Part shown: positions 48,480 to 59,699 of the stretch, one piece after another
Layout: each line of letters begins with the position of its first letter
Numbering within the stretch: the first letter of the stretch is position 1
Assembly: GCA_036023115.1 (NCBI GenBank)
Contig: JAYKKT010000079.1
Coordinates: 14,313,501 to 14,377,500, forward strand
From: Brasenia schreberi
Lineage: Eukaryota > Streptophyta > Magnoliopsida > Nymphaeales > Cabombaceae
Direction: 5' to 3'
Length of the DNA: 64,000 nucleotides
The notes under the pieces: generated by a model
Seen by the model: only the letters and a program-made list of their open reading frames with translations
What the model was told of the DNA's origin: nothing
Database searches by the model: none
Translations under genes and position numbers: made by a program

Positions 48480-48900
48480 CAAATTCCTTTAAGGTGAGGG
48501 TGATCTTCTCTAAGGACTATCACCACTTGGTTATTCCATGGGATTTTTAATCACTTGTGAAAGGTTGAAGGAACGGTTTGGAGACTATGAATCCAAGGCC
48601 TTCCTAGCAATAGGTTATAATGGGGGTTTATGTCTAAGACATGAAACAACCTTGTGTGTTGGATGTTCTCTACCTCTATGGGCAACTCAATGGCTTCTAA
48701 TGGATGTGATGAATTGCCATCGTATCTAGTGATAACGATGGGGCTGGGTTATAGCCTAGACATGAAAACTCCTATTTGAAAGGCCACGTGAAGAGGAAGA
48801 ATGTTTAGACCTCTTCTCCCATCGACCAAGTACTTTTTAGAGTGTGGTGATTCAATACCACCTCTATATGCAAGGCTTGGGTATGGGTTGGTCTCTCTAT
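48480..48900 (-). pseudogene. Tat protease region, decayed
   Basis: On the minus strand the frame reads THTQALHIEVVLN, LVDGRRGLNILPLHVA, then a stop, then VITRYDGN, LPIEVENIQHTRLFHVLDIN and NLLLGRPWIH. The LGRPWIH motif and the upstream VD-G---NILP motif identify the retropepsin-like aspartic protease. The active-site triplet, normally D-G/S-G followed by S/A, is changed (VDGRR), so it should be inactive. It links gag (49482-50722) with reverse transcriptase, which now lies beyond the 4.5-kb insertion. Confidence 0.8.
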
Positions 48901-49481
48901 TTCATCCTCCGTGAATACGATAGGGGCCTTGGCACAGATTGGGGAGACCAAGAAAGATAGGGACTCAAGAGTTATGGATGGGTTAACCTTGGCTCTTTCT
49001 AGGATTCCCTCTAAGACTTGTCTATGTTTAGGTGAGATTTGTATCAACACTAAGATAGACATGTTTGTAGGAAGTTTTGAGAGATGGATTCTAAATCGTA
49101 TGGGGTTAACACAACACATTTACCTTTGTCCATGTTATGAGATGTATTAGGGATGCATGCTTTTGAAGGGCCGGGCAAAACGATTGCTTCCTTGCTAGCA
49201 TTTTTGGCTAAGTGTGGGGTTTAATAGATCCTTTCGGACCTAGTCACCTCACCTATACCTTCCCTAAGGCTCGTTTCTATCTTTGCTCTAATTGAATGCC
49301 TCGGAGCACCACAAATCTCTATTAAGGCTTTAGCCGAGAGTGAGACTCTAAGTGCTTCTCAGATCACTACTTGCTTGGCTTTTTTTATTATAATGAAAAG
49401 TGGTGTGTGACAAGTAGTGTGAACCGCATGCAATGCATGCTCCATCCCATGAGTTTTAAGTGGAAGAAGACATACCTCTTT

Positions 49482-50722
49482 TTATTTCCTGCTTGTGCTT
49501 GCATAGTTGGGGAAAAGCTCTTTTAGAATTGCTTGGGAGGGCTCCGGTTCCTCCGAGACGTGGAGCCTTCCTTGCTCTATCAAGTCCTCGAGTTTATGTT
49601 GGAGGGTAAAACATTTGTTTGTATCATGACCCTTGAGCCTATGATACTTACAAAAATTATTTAAAAACTTTTCCTTATGAGGTACCCCTTCGGGAATAGC
49701 CAGGAGATGGATCAAACCCTAGGTTAAGAGAATGTCTAGGACTTTCGTGAGTGGTTGCCCTAGTTGGGTAAACTCCCTCTTTTCAAACTCTTTTGGAGTT
49801 TTCTTGACATGTTTTTGTTCAGAGGTGCAGGAGGGTCCGACCGAGTTCGTCTCTACTCGGACACTTTAACTTTTTGGGCTTTGGCCTCACTCTTAGGTGT
49901 GTGTGGCTCATATGCCCCTTGCTTTTCAAACCGGGGTTTTTGAAAACTTCTCCCCTTCCATAAATCCTCGTATACTCCCTTTTTCAAATTTGTTTCGAAG
50001 AGGAAAGCTTTCTTTATCAATTTTTGAAAATTTGAGATTTCATGTAGTGAGAGGAGGGCTTTTAAATCAATTTTGAAATTCTCAAGAATGAGCATTACGG
50101 CGCATCCTTTGAAAATTGGCTCTCTTACTTGGCCCAAAAGTGACCTCCATCTAACGATGAATGCATGTGCATCCTTGTTAGGAGCTTGTTTAGTGTCTCT
50201 CAAGGTATTCAAAGTGGGTGTAACCTCAACATTATTTGAAAATCTTTGCATTAAACAATTCGCCAAGTCTTCAAAGTTGTCGAATTGGCTCAAGTCATAT
50301 GAGGCCAACCACTTTGATGCATTTTTCTTGAGAGAGAGGGAGAACCAGTAGATCCATTTGGAAGAATCTTTCTTCTTCTTTTATGCTCTTCGAGAAAAGA
50401 GTTGAAGGTGGGATCTAGGATCCCCACTTCCATCATACTGGTAGAAATTCGGTATGTCATCGTCGCTATTGGTTTGATAATCCGATGATAGAAAATCTGA
50501 TAGTACGTAGGCTCTTTTCTCTTTGGTTTGGCCTTTCAACAGTTGTTGTAAGACTTTTCTATCTTTGATAGTTAAGGAGGCGACTTGAGGAGCATGAAGC
50601 TCGGCTTGACACCTCGTAGGAGCCCTCTGAACTCGACATGCTTGGACAAAAATTGTAGACATTTGCAAAAGAGAGGTATTAAACACCAAGAGTTTTACAA
50701 AAGTAGAGTTTGGAAAAATCAC
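49482..50722 (-). pseudogene. Tat gag, in three frames
   Basis: The N-terminal part (50722-50381) carries DDIPNFYQYDGSGDPRSHLQ, the start of the gag core. The middle (50308-49853) reads NFEDLANCLMQRFSNNVE, DAHAFIVRWRSLLGQV and FQKLIKKAFLFE, a Retrotrans_gag domain. The C-terminal part (49715-49482) has FCKYHRLKGHDTNKC then LEDLIEQGRL, the Tat-type zinc knuckle (C-H-H-C). Frame changes near 50380-50310 and 49850-49715 break it. Gag packages element RNA in cytoplasmic particles. Confidence 0.88.
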
Positions 50723-50749
50723 CTAAGTTTGAAATCCTCAAAGTCTAGA

Positions 50750-50768
50750 GTCCCACCTGGCATGCCAA
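50750..50768 (-). other. Putative primer-binding site of the Tat element
   Basis: On the minus strand the 5' LTR ends TATATACA and, three bases later, TTGGCATGCCAGGTGGGAC follows. A TGG start just inside the 5' LTR is expected of a tRNA-primed site. I cannot say which tRNA. Confidence 0.6.
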
Positions 50769-50771
50769 TTC

Positions 50772-52334
50772 TGTATATATGAAAATTTCACTCGAAGCCT
50801 ATGTAGAGACTTGAAGTAAAGTTCTCAAATCTACTTTGGTTGCGCGAGCGTACCAGCTAGTTTTCAAAACTAGCAAAAGTTTAAAATCTGACTTTTGGCG
50901 ATTGTTGCTAAGCGAGATCTTTTTGCTTTAGGCCTTCTTGAACCGATGTTCAAGGGTCAACCTAAGCGTTTTGAGGTTTCATGTAGGTAGGTGAGATTCC
51001 AAATTCACGTTGAAAGATAGTTGTGATAAAATTAAACTCGTGCACTTTGGTTAAGAAGGCGAAAATCTTCAAGTTCTGAAAAACAGAAACTGATTCTGTT
51101 TTCAGAACTTATTCTCCAATTTTCTTGATGACTTAGAGATCTCCAAAATTCATAAAAAAATTTAAAACATAGCATGAAATGTGAAGATCCTAAGACTATG
51201 TTTATTTCAAATTTTGGGATTGTGGATTTACAGAATTAAATCGGCAACCGACCTCTACTCAACGGTTTCAGGATATTCTATTACAGAAACACAAAGGCTC
51301 AAAGAAACCTCTGTATCTCGGTGTATAAAACTCCAAATTCTATGATTTTAGTCTTGTCGGAAAGCTATAAATATCAACTTTCCGATGAGACTAATTTTAT
51401 CAAATTTGGTTCATTATAGACAGAGATATTCGACTTTCATCCAACCTCTGTTGTAGGAAAACAGACTGTGCAGAAACTAAATCTAAATTTGCACGATTTT
51501 TTCCAGTTTTATTCATGCAGCTACACGACCCTAAAATTCTTGAAAATTTTATTACTAATATACTTGTGTGTGTAGATTCGGTGTCTTAAATTTTAGAGCA
51601 TTTTGATTAGCGATCTAGAAATGAAAATTGTAGCAATAAACATATGCCAGATGCAAGAAAACAGAGTTTCAGTTTTAAAACTTATGTGCATGCATCCATC
51701 TGAATTTAAAATCAATCCACAAACAACATTAAGCACATAACTGAAGAGAAATGAATGTAAATACATATTAGCTTAAGCATAGAGAGGATTAGGAGATATA
51801 GAGGGTATATAGAATATAGAGAAGTAGAAGAGGCATCAAAACGAATAAGTAGAGGGCGTATGTATAACCGAAATAAAATGGCAGCACTCTTACTTTGTTA
51901 CAACATGGGGGGAGACTAGCTCTATTAATACAACCCCTTCTCAAATTTAATAGGAAGAAAAGAGAATTAAAATCAAAAGGGAGAATAATACTTACAATCA
52001 CGGACCCTCTAATGGATGCATGGTTTGAAGAAGGGACTCTTCTTCTTCTTCTTCTCTCCCACTCTCTTTTCTCAAACTCTCTCTCTCTCTAGTGGCAGCA
52101 CTCCCTCTCTTTACTAGGCTCTCTACGCATCCTCCCTTCTTGCTTGTGTCTCCCTCTAATCCTTGATTTGATTTGGGCCTCATCTCTTCAGCTTTAACTT
52201 TGAAAATATTTAACTTCAAAATCTTTATTTTAAAGATTTTATGAAATTCCCAATTTAAAGCAGGGGTTTTACAACAAGCTATTTTTTGAAATTGAGAGTA
52301 TGCTTTGTTTCAAAATTTATTTAGGGTGTTTACA
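50772..52334 (-). repeat. Tat element 5' LTR
   Basis: It begins TGTATATATGAAAATTTC and ends GGGTGTTTACA (TG...CA), 1563 bp, and is a very close match of 37258-38819. The CTT/CT-rich stretch is at 52035-52093. Confidence 0.94.
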
Positions 52335-52339
52335 ACCAT
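52335..52339. repeat. Target-site duplication of Tat element, right
   Basis: ACCAT, identical to 37253-37257. Confidence 0.88.
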
Positions 52340-54860
52340 CTATGTTTATTATAGTATCCATAAACTCAATCTAATGGTCGAAAAGAAACAAGTTAGTGAA
52401 CTTAAAGGAAAACGAGAAAAATATAAACAAAAAGATAAGATCTAAAAGAAACCCAAAAACAAGCCGTGCTCGATTTATGATGAAGTTGAATATTGGGCTA
52501 GAGAGCATCTCACCAAGAAACATGTGGCCACTAAGAGAGCTATGGTAAACATGGTGATCACTACACCTACAAACACTGATGGGTATCTTTCTCTTAAATT
52601 CAAAATCTTTTTTATTTATGAGTCATATTACTAGATTATATAGAGTGAAGTAAATGTGCATGCTTGTACTGACTAGTCTCTGTTTATGTTTTACTAGATC
52701 GTTTGTGACATAACTTTGACCTTAGATGATCATTCGATTATTAAAGTCTACGGCAAATGATGTGTGAATTTGAAGTTTCATTTGGGAAATATTCGAACTC
52801 TTTAGGGAGATGAATATATTCTTATAATTTACTGAAATATCTTAAGTGGTCCAATCTTAATTGTGAAGAATTTAAGATTATATTACAAATGTAATAAGTA
52901 ACTATTACATGAATTAGTACTGAATGCTAGAAGATTGTTTTTGTGATATAGATTTGTTTAAGATTCATGTGAAACTTGTAACTGATTTTTTTATAAATTT
53001 TAATGATAATAAAGCCTCTTGTTTTTCTTCTTTGTTATTCTCAATGTTGAATAATATGATATATGACATAAAAGGTTGGGTCATGTTAATTTGATTCTAT
53101 GAAATGTATGATGAATTTGAATCTTATTATTAAGATTATTATAGATAGAAAGTATAAATGTAAAATATGTGTATCGACAAAGTGACCTAACAAACATTTC
53201 CATGAGGTGATCGAAAATCCAAAATCTTGGATTTAGTTCATACTGACATTTGTGAATTTAATAGAATAACAACTAGATATAACAAAAAATATTTTATTAT
53301 GTTTATTAATGATTGTAGTAGATACTATTACGTTTACTTACTTAAAAGTAAAGACAAAGCTTTAAAAAAGTTTTAAATGTTTAAGAATGAAGCATAAACT
53401 GAAAATAATTGGGTACTTAAATGATTAAAACCTGACAGGAAATGAGAGTATAACTCAAACATTTTTCAAGAATACTATCAAAATGTCTATATTATACAGG
53501 TTAATACTCCCTATTTACCTTAGGATAATAGGATAGTTTAACGAAAAAATAGAACCTTATGTAATATGATTAATGCTTTATTACAAAGTTTTAAGGTACC
53601 TACGTACATGTGAGAAAGCCTTAAATACAACTTGTCATATTGTAAATAAAGTTCCCTATAAGAATGAGGAAAGTTGTCAATTTGAACTTTGAAAGAGATG
53701 AAATACCAGTGTCAAATATCTCAAAGTGTGACGGTGTCTTACAAAAATATTTATCCCTTAATATACGATAAAGAAATTTGGACTTAAAGCTACAAATTAT
53801 ATATTTTTGGGTTATATGGAGACAAGTTATGTATATAGACTCTCGGTCATTAGATCTGATATATTTGGCATAGATGTCAACACAATTGTTGAGTTATGTG
53901 ATACTACATTGTTTAAAAATATGTTTCTCATGAAAACCGGTGTGCTTCAAAGTGTTTCTAAAGGTTTTATCCCTATTATTGGTTTCATTCTCGATCATGT
54001 ATAAATGATGATAAATATTGGAGTGATCTTGATTGTGTTATTTTTATATTAAAGAACTCTTAGAAAATAATTGAACTATGAAGGAGTAAACGAGTTAGGA
54101 CATTTAAAAACTTTGGAAGTGACTTTATTACTGTAAATATTGAGGATGGTCAAATCACTTTCTAACAAGCTATGACCTCACTGGAGGTTAAGTTTTGTAA
54201 AGAAGACATTAATAATAAAATTCAATCAATTCTTAAATAGTAATTAAAATTAGTTGATTTACGTTCTAATTGTTCTACTAGTGGATTGTAAATGGATCTT
54301 TAAGAAAAAATTGAATGTAGATGGCATAGTTAATAAGTATAAGAGTAGTTGTCTTGGAGTTTATACAAAAGGAAGGAATAAACTATTTTGATATTTATTC
54401 TCTTATTTCTCGTATGACCACAATTTGAGTATTTATAGCACTAACATCTATATATGATTTCACAACCCATCAAATGGATGTGAAAACAATTTTCCGCATA
54501 GAAATGGGTCTAAGGATATGTGTTTATCTTGGGTGGTGGTACTATCACATAGAAATCTAAGAAAAATACTATATTGTCTCGTTATACCTTGGAAGTAGAG
54601 TAGCTTAAGAGACTTTTATTTAGTTTACTTATGGTAAAGAAGTCACTTTTTACGATTTTAGTGTACTATGATATCATGACTACCATTGTTAAAATCAGTA
54701 GTTTTAAGTACAATCAAATCAAAGAAGACATATCTAAGTCAAACTTAAATCTGTAAGAGCACTTATATTTGATAGGGTTATAGTTGTAGATTTTGTTGTA
54801 TCCAAAGATAATATAATAGATCCTTTAACTGAGAGTCTAGCATTAGCTCTTAGTTGAGAA
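52335..54860 (+). pseudogene. Copia gag 3' part and pol, heavily decayed
   Basis: After the nested element the copia reading goes on: gag remainder (52335-52600); integrase (about 53130-53400) with KICVSTK, LDLVHTDICEF and KYFIMFINDCSRYYYVYLLK; a later integrase/linker segment (53600-54004) with KFGLKATNYIFLGYME; reverse transcriptase start (54285-54380) with DCKWIFKKKLNVDGIVNKYK; and a remote RNase H end near 54790-54860. Stops and frameshifts are so many that no domain is complete. It is much older than the Tat element that split it. Confidence 0.82.
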
Positions 54861-55399
54861 ATCTAGGTTGAGAATAAGGCTTAAACTCATCAGTTATTCA
54901 CTTGTAATAGCAACCCAACTTAACTAAGTAGAGATCATACATAGTAGATTTAATATGGTAATGACAAGTTGTTTAGAGAATATGATGACACTTATAATAA
55001 AAGTGATACTTTGAGTATATGTAGGTGTATGTTCTAAGCCTAAAGTGTCATAATTGTAACTTAGTAAGAGACTATTCCTTAAATGAGATCAAGTTTTAGG
55101 AAAAAATGTTAACCGTACATCCTTTGAGATACCCAACTAGGTAATTGATATTGTGAGGATACAATATGGGAATTAGTTTGTTTCTTGAAATTAGTTATGA
55201 TATAAGATATAGATGAGTAGTCATTAATGCATTAAGCCTAAAGATTATTCTCATATGCTTTATTATTTTGTTATCAATATTTACCTTTACACTCAAGGTT
55301 CAAGTTCAAGATGTATGTTTAAATAATTTTTATAAAGGTAATATTGGATAACTTAGGTAATAGTTTAAATTGAAAGGTATTATTATTGAAAGCATAATG

Positions 55400-56163
55400 T
55401 GATGGTATATATCTTTGATCAAACTAAAGTCCAAAAGTATGTGTCATATACAAGTGAGGGATTTATGCATGTGAATATCATTAGACATTCTTTAGTACCA
55501 TATTAATGATTGAAAGAATCCTATATGTTTCTTTTATAGATAGTAGGTCATCAACAAGAGCTTGGAGAGGACATGGATGACCACACATGCGTGAGCACGT
55601 GCACATCGGGTTGGGCTGGGAGCTTGGATTTGGGTTTAGCAATTGTCTTCAGTATTCCTTTTACACAAAAAGGTTTTGATCTAACGATCAAATGGATCCT
55701 TACATGAAAAGATGTTGCGAACACACCCAAAGAAGTGCTACTGTTGGAGCAGATCCGAGATCTGAATCTATGATTAAAAAAAAGTTTGCTCGCGCACTAT
55801 CTCTCTTGTATTCTCAGCCTATGCGTTCTTTGGTTTATGTGGTGACTTGCTTCTGCTCTCTAACTGGCTAGGCAACTGAGGCATGGTCGAAGGCCGCTTG
55901 AGTCTAGGCACTTGCTCTTTCCATGGTGATTGTTTTATCTTAAGAGAAAGGTATTGATATCATGCGTACCTAATAGTGGAGTGCTGATTTCTCTAACGTA
56001 AGTCCATGAAGATGATTCGATCACATTAAGTTAATTAGTGATTTATGTTTTGTTTTACTTGTTTCATGCTTTATTTGTTTATGAATTTCTTGGATCTCTA
56101 GCTTTTGTTGATGTCGTCATATTTCTATTTGTTACATATTACATAGCCCTACATCTTTTAACA
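55400..56163 (+). repeat. Copia 3' LTR
   Basis: It starts TGATGGTATATATCTTTG and pairs with 35917-36645. It contains about 50 bp (GCGTGAGCACGTGCACATCG region, 55590-55640) not matched in the left LTR. End approximate. Confidence 0.8.
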
Positions 56164-56614
56164 CATACTCCTATTTGACATCCTCCATGTGGTTGTTAAA
56201 CCAATAACAACACTTCCTGTACCTGCATGAGACCTTTGCAGTTGAACATGCCTTTGAGGAGCATACCCAGCACTGAGTGAGTATTTTGCAGTTTTAGTTA
56301 TTCCTCATATCCACCGAAAGGCCAAACGGATGCAGGAAGTCGATTCATTTGTCTTCAAACTTGGTTCCTAAACATGGTTGTTGGTGTGATCGTAGTGAAT
56401 TGGTCATGTCAATTTTACAACACATGGCATCGGGTTTTGTAGCATATTGTAATTTCATGATGACCTTTTGAATATCATAATGCATTCTGAAAATCAAGAA
56501 AGGTTGCAAGTTTGGTAAGTTTTTATTCACAAGGGAGCACTCAAAAAGCTTTGGAAGCTGAAAATTATAGCGCTTTTCCTGCCTCCTAGCTCATCATATC
56601 TGTCGCTTTTGACT
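56164..56614. other. Non-coding interval between copia and block B
   Basis: No gene. The stretch 56455-56545 resembles 7530-7600 (GGTTGCAAGT-TGGTAAGTTTT), the only trace of similarity between the A-B spacers of the two duplicated units. Confidence 0.5.
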
Positions 56615-59350
56615 GATCGAAGAAGGAGATCCTCCATAGAATCTATTATCCAAGAATTTGCCCAATCTTTTCGGCCTTTGGCCAGGAACTCAATGGAAAC
56701 TACTCAATTGATAGAGAAAGAGATGTAGCTAAAGTTTTAATCTTCAAAACGCTTGTACAACTATGCTCGCTGATTGGAGAAGAACTTTGGTTGACACTTA
56801 GAGAGATAGGATGATTTCAAGAGAGAGATTAAGTAAGAAAAAGAGACAAGAATCAGAGAGGGAGAGTGTTTTTGGGAAAGATTGAGTGAAAGTTATAGAG
56901 AGAAAGGAGCTATGGAATAGGGTTGCTATGATCAGTTAGGATTGACGATCGAGTAATAATAGACATATAGAGAGCTCTGGGTTACTCGTATGACTGATGG
57001 ATTTTAGGTGCGAGGAAGAAAGAGTATGTGTATGCATAAATTTTAGTTGTAGTGAAGAACCAAGACCTATTATGATATGATTTTTCAGTATTTAAATTCA
57101 AGTGTGAAATATAGGACTGGGTTCTGGCTTCAGTGGTGGGCCTTCTACCCCTGATGAGGTAGGGGAAACCTCTGTAAGCTAGTGATTGTCAATATATTGC
57201 CCTGACAAAAATATGTACGAGTGTGTATATGTGCTTCTAGATTGGTGTGTATGTGGCCATCAAAGTGTACGCGAGCATGGAGGTAGGCTGTCTTGGTCCA
57301 TTAGAGTTGGATCTAGGTTGAGTGTGCTCTTGGTAAGGTATAGTCTGGGTTGGTGTGGCTGGTATAAGTAGGCTTGGTAGGGCTGTATATGAGGTAGGGT
57401 TCGTTGATGTTGGGAAACAGTAACTCGGACTTTTAAGCAATCGACTATGGTAGATTTGGAGATTTTTGCTAAGGGGATCTAGTCCCTGAAACATAGATGG
57501 ATTCAACTATGGAGAGTTAGGTTAGGAGAGGATGTGAGGGAGTTTCAGCTTGGCAGGAACCAGTCCTATATACAAAAGTTCTGCAACGTGCAGGATCTTT
57601 TATAAAGCAAGGTCGGTATGATAATTTAGGATTAGATGTAATGTAGTCAGACCTTATGAGTGGAATTCGAAAAACAATGCAATGCCAGAGGCGCAATAGA
57701 TGATCGATCTATATGAACTAATATGGGTAAAACGGAAACACAATCTTTATAGTCGGATGTATGACTATATATGCCTAATATGAATGCTGGAACTGGCAAC
57801 CTAATGATTATGAGAATAATTAAGATAAATAACTATTTAATGTGCTAAATAAGATGAAGATTAATATGCAAGATGAAAATTTAATCTATACGATGAATGT
57901 CTAATAAACAAAATGGAGGACTAACACACAATGACTAGTCATTAGGTAATATCTATGGATTGGTTGACAACTAGTTAATATACAGCAAGATAATGATTGT
58001 GAGATTAATTAAGATGAAATGACTATTTAATGTGCTAAATAAGATGAAGATTTATTTGGAAGATGAAAATTTAATCTATACCTAATAAACAAAACGCAGG
58101 ACTAACACAAGGTGACTGGTCATTAGATAATATCTACTATGGAAAGCACGCAGCAAGATAACGAACAAGCTATTATGATTAACAAAAACTATGGTTAAAT
58201 AAGCTATTGAAGACTAAAGGATAAATGCAATATCCAATATAATGAGGAACTAAAGTAAACTATTAATGGACTAAGGGAATGAAACCGAATAAGATCTGCA
58301 CGCAGCCATAGAAGCTGAGCTGAGTGACTTCCTTGTTGGTTTCAACACTCTCATGATACGCCAACAAAAAGAAAAGGGAAAAGAAGAAGAGAGACAAGGG
58401 ACAGGAACTTGATTTCCTTGATAGGAACTGCAGTGATCGAGAGATGATTTACAAGGAGGCTTAGAGCCCTATGTGTAGTACTCTAGAGCCATAGTTGATA
58501 CTTACAAAAGAGAATAAAGATAAAATAAATAAGATTCTAGCTTGTTTGATTTATATCTTCCTGATACAGTAAAATCTTTGTCTTGATCCATAGTAACATC
58601 TTGTTGTCAAATAGTAGTACTCAGTAACAAAAGAATCCATTTGAGAGGGGAGTTCCATCCTAAAACCCACATTTCATTGAGCTTCGGTCAAGTCTCGGTT
58701 TGGTATCGCTTCTTTTTTATGCAGCCGTTTCATCCAAGTTCACGTTCGGCCATGGTAGTGCCCTTCCTAATGAGAATTTAGGCCCAATATTAAGGCAGCT
58801 TTGGGGAAGGTTCCCTTAATCATTTTAGTTCCACTTAGCTCATTCTCCATGGTGGAGTCATATGAATCCAAGTCATTCGATGATGTCATGGTCTTCCAAC
58901 TATAACCTCCATAATGAGTTGTCCACTACAACTTATGCAACCCACCAAAAATTAAGCTAGCCTTGAGCCTTGGATTCCTTCTAATAACACAATGGCCTGG
59001 TTTCATGTTTAAAACACCCTTGTATGTATAAAATATTTTATATATGACACATAAGTAGGCTTCTAAAATGTACGGGTTGTACTAAACCGCTTAGCCTCGA
59101 GTTTGAGACCAAATTGGTTAGGTTCAATTTCGTAGGGTCAACTAGACATACACTCAAGACTCACCAAATGCAGACTCAAGATGGCTCAAGCCAAGCTCTT
59201 GGATAACTCACTTTGGGTTGATGTCGAACAGTTTCTAGTGGGGATCATGCTGATATCATGTTGTTGTAGCCTCTCCCAAGTAGCAACTTTTGTTCTTCTT
59301 TGTTGAGATATTTGCATCTGTAGTAGCTGAATTCTTGGATAAACTATATT
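56615..59350 (+). repeat. Block B, copy 2 (segmental repeat, non-coding)
   Basis: Partner of 18450-21125 in the same orientation. Differences are substitutions, many small indels and one internal tandem duplication (57815-58145). Near its end it carries about 190 bp (59115-59310) that copy 1 lacks, before the shared AATTCTTGGATAAACTA. No gene recognised. Confidence 0.88.
57815..58145. repeat. Internal ~180-bp tandem duplication in block B copy 2
   Basis: AACTATTTAATGTGCTAAAT at 57828 returns as GACTATTTAATGTGCTAAAT at 58020, with GATGAAAATTTAATCTATAC, AGGACTAACACA and TGACTAGTCATTAG / TGACTGGTCATTAG after each. Block B copy 1 has this text only once (19905-20030). Units have drifted, so it is not recent. 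Confidence 0.88.
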
Positions 59351-59699
59351 CCACAAGTATTTGTTGTGTACCTATCTTCTTTTGTCACATAACACTTCTA
59401 ATCTCTTATCATCAGCTGCTAATGCAAACCCAATCCACGAGCATGCCTACATTCCTTATGGGGGATATAGCACTGATGCTATGTCCTATATCTTTGTTAC
59501 ATTTGGGTCATTTCAAACCCAAATATATTTTGGTGTATTTGAAGCGGGTTAATGAGTCAAATGTTAGCACAACAAGATATATTCACAAGGATGGAAATTA
59601 GGGAGAATAGGTGTCCTCGAAGCGTTCTTTATTAGTTATTATATGACCTAAACACACACCAATATCACACATGGCAACATAAGATACTTGATACTAATA

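Larger units (their letters stand above)
37258..52334 (-). mobile_element. Ty3/gypsy Tat-lineage LTR retrotransposon, nested in copia, minus strand
   Basis: Two nearly identical LTRs of about 1.56 kb, a 5-bp target-site duplication (ACCAT), gag, protease, reverse transcriptase, RNase H, a second RNase H and integrase are all present in the expected order on the minus strand. The whole measures 15.1 kb, of which about 4.5 kb (43551-48050) is a later insertion between protease and reverse transcriptase. The second, archaeal-type RNase H between the first RNase H and integrase is the hallmark of the Tat (Ogre/Retand) group. The coding frames contain several stops and frameshifts, so it is not autonomous, although the LTRs are still very similar. 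Confidence 0.93.
35917..56163 (+). mobile_element. Ty1/copia element, split by a nested gypsy element
   Basis: Two direct repeats of about 0.73-0.76 kb (35917-36645 and 55400-56163) flank gag (36676-37257 and 52335-52600) and pol (about 53100-54860), all on the plus strand. Without the 15.1-kb nested Tat element it measures about 5.2 kb, normal for copia. A diverged primer-binding-site-like stretch (ATTTCTTAGAGAAATC) follows the left LTR. The LTRs are clearly diverged from each other and pol is full of stops, so this is an old insertion. I could not find a convincing target-site duplication, so the outer ends are approximate. The left end lies about 410 bp after the PPR stop codon. Confidence 0.85.

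Noticed and set aside
18450..59350. Blocks B1 and B2 as the LTR pair of one giant element
   Set aside because: No TG...CA ends, PBS, polypurine tract or target duplication, and the 35-kb interior contains unrelated loci, including a PPR gene.
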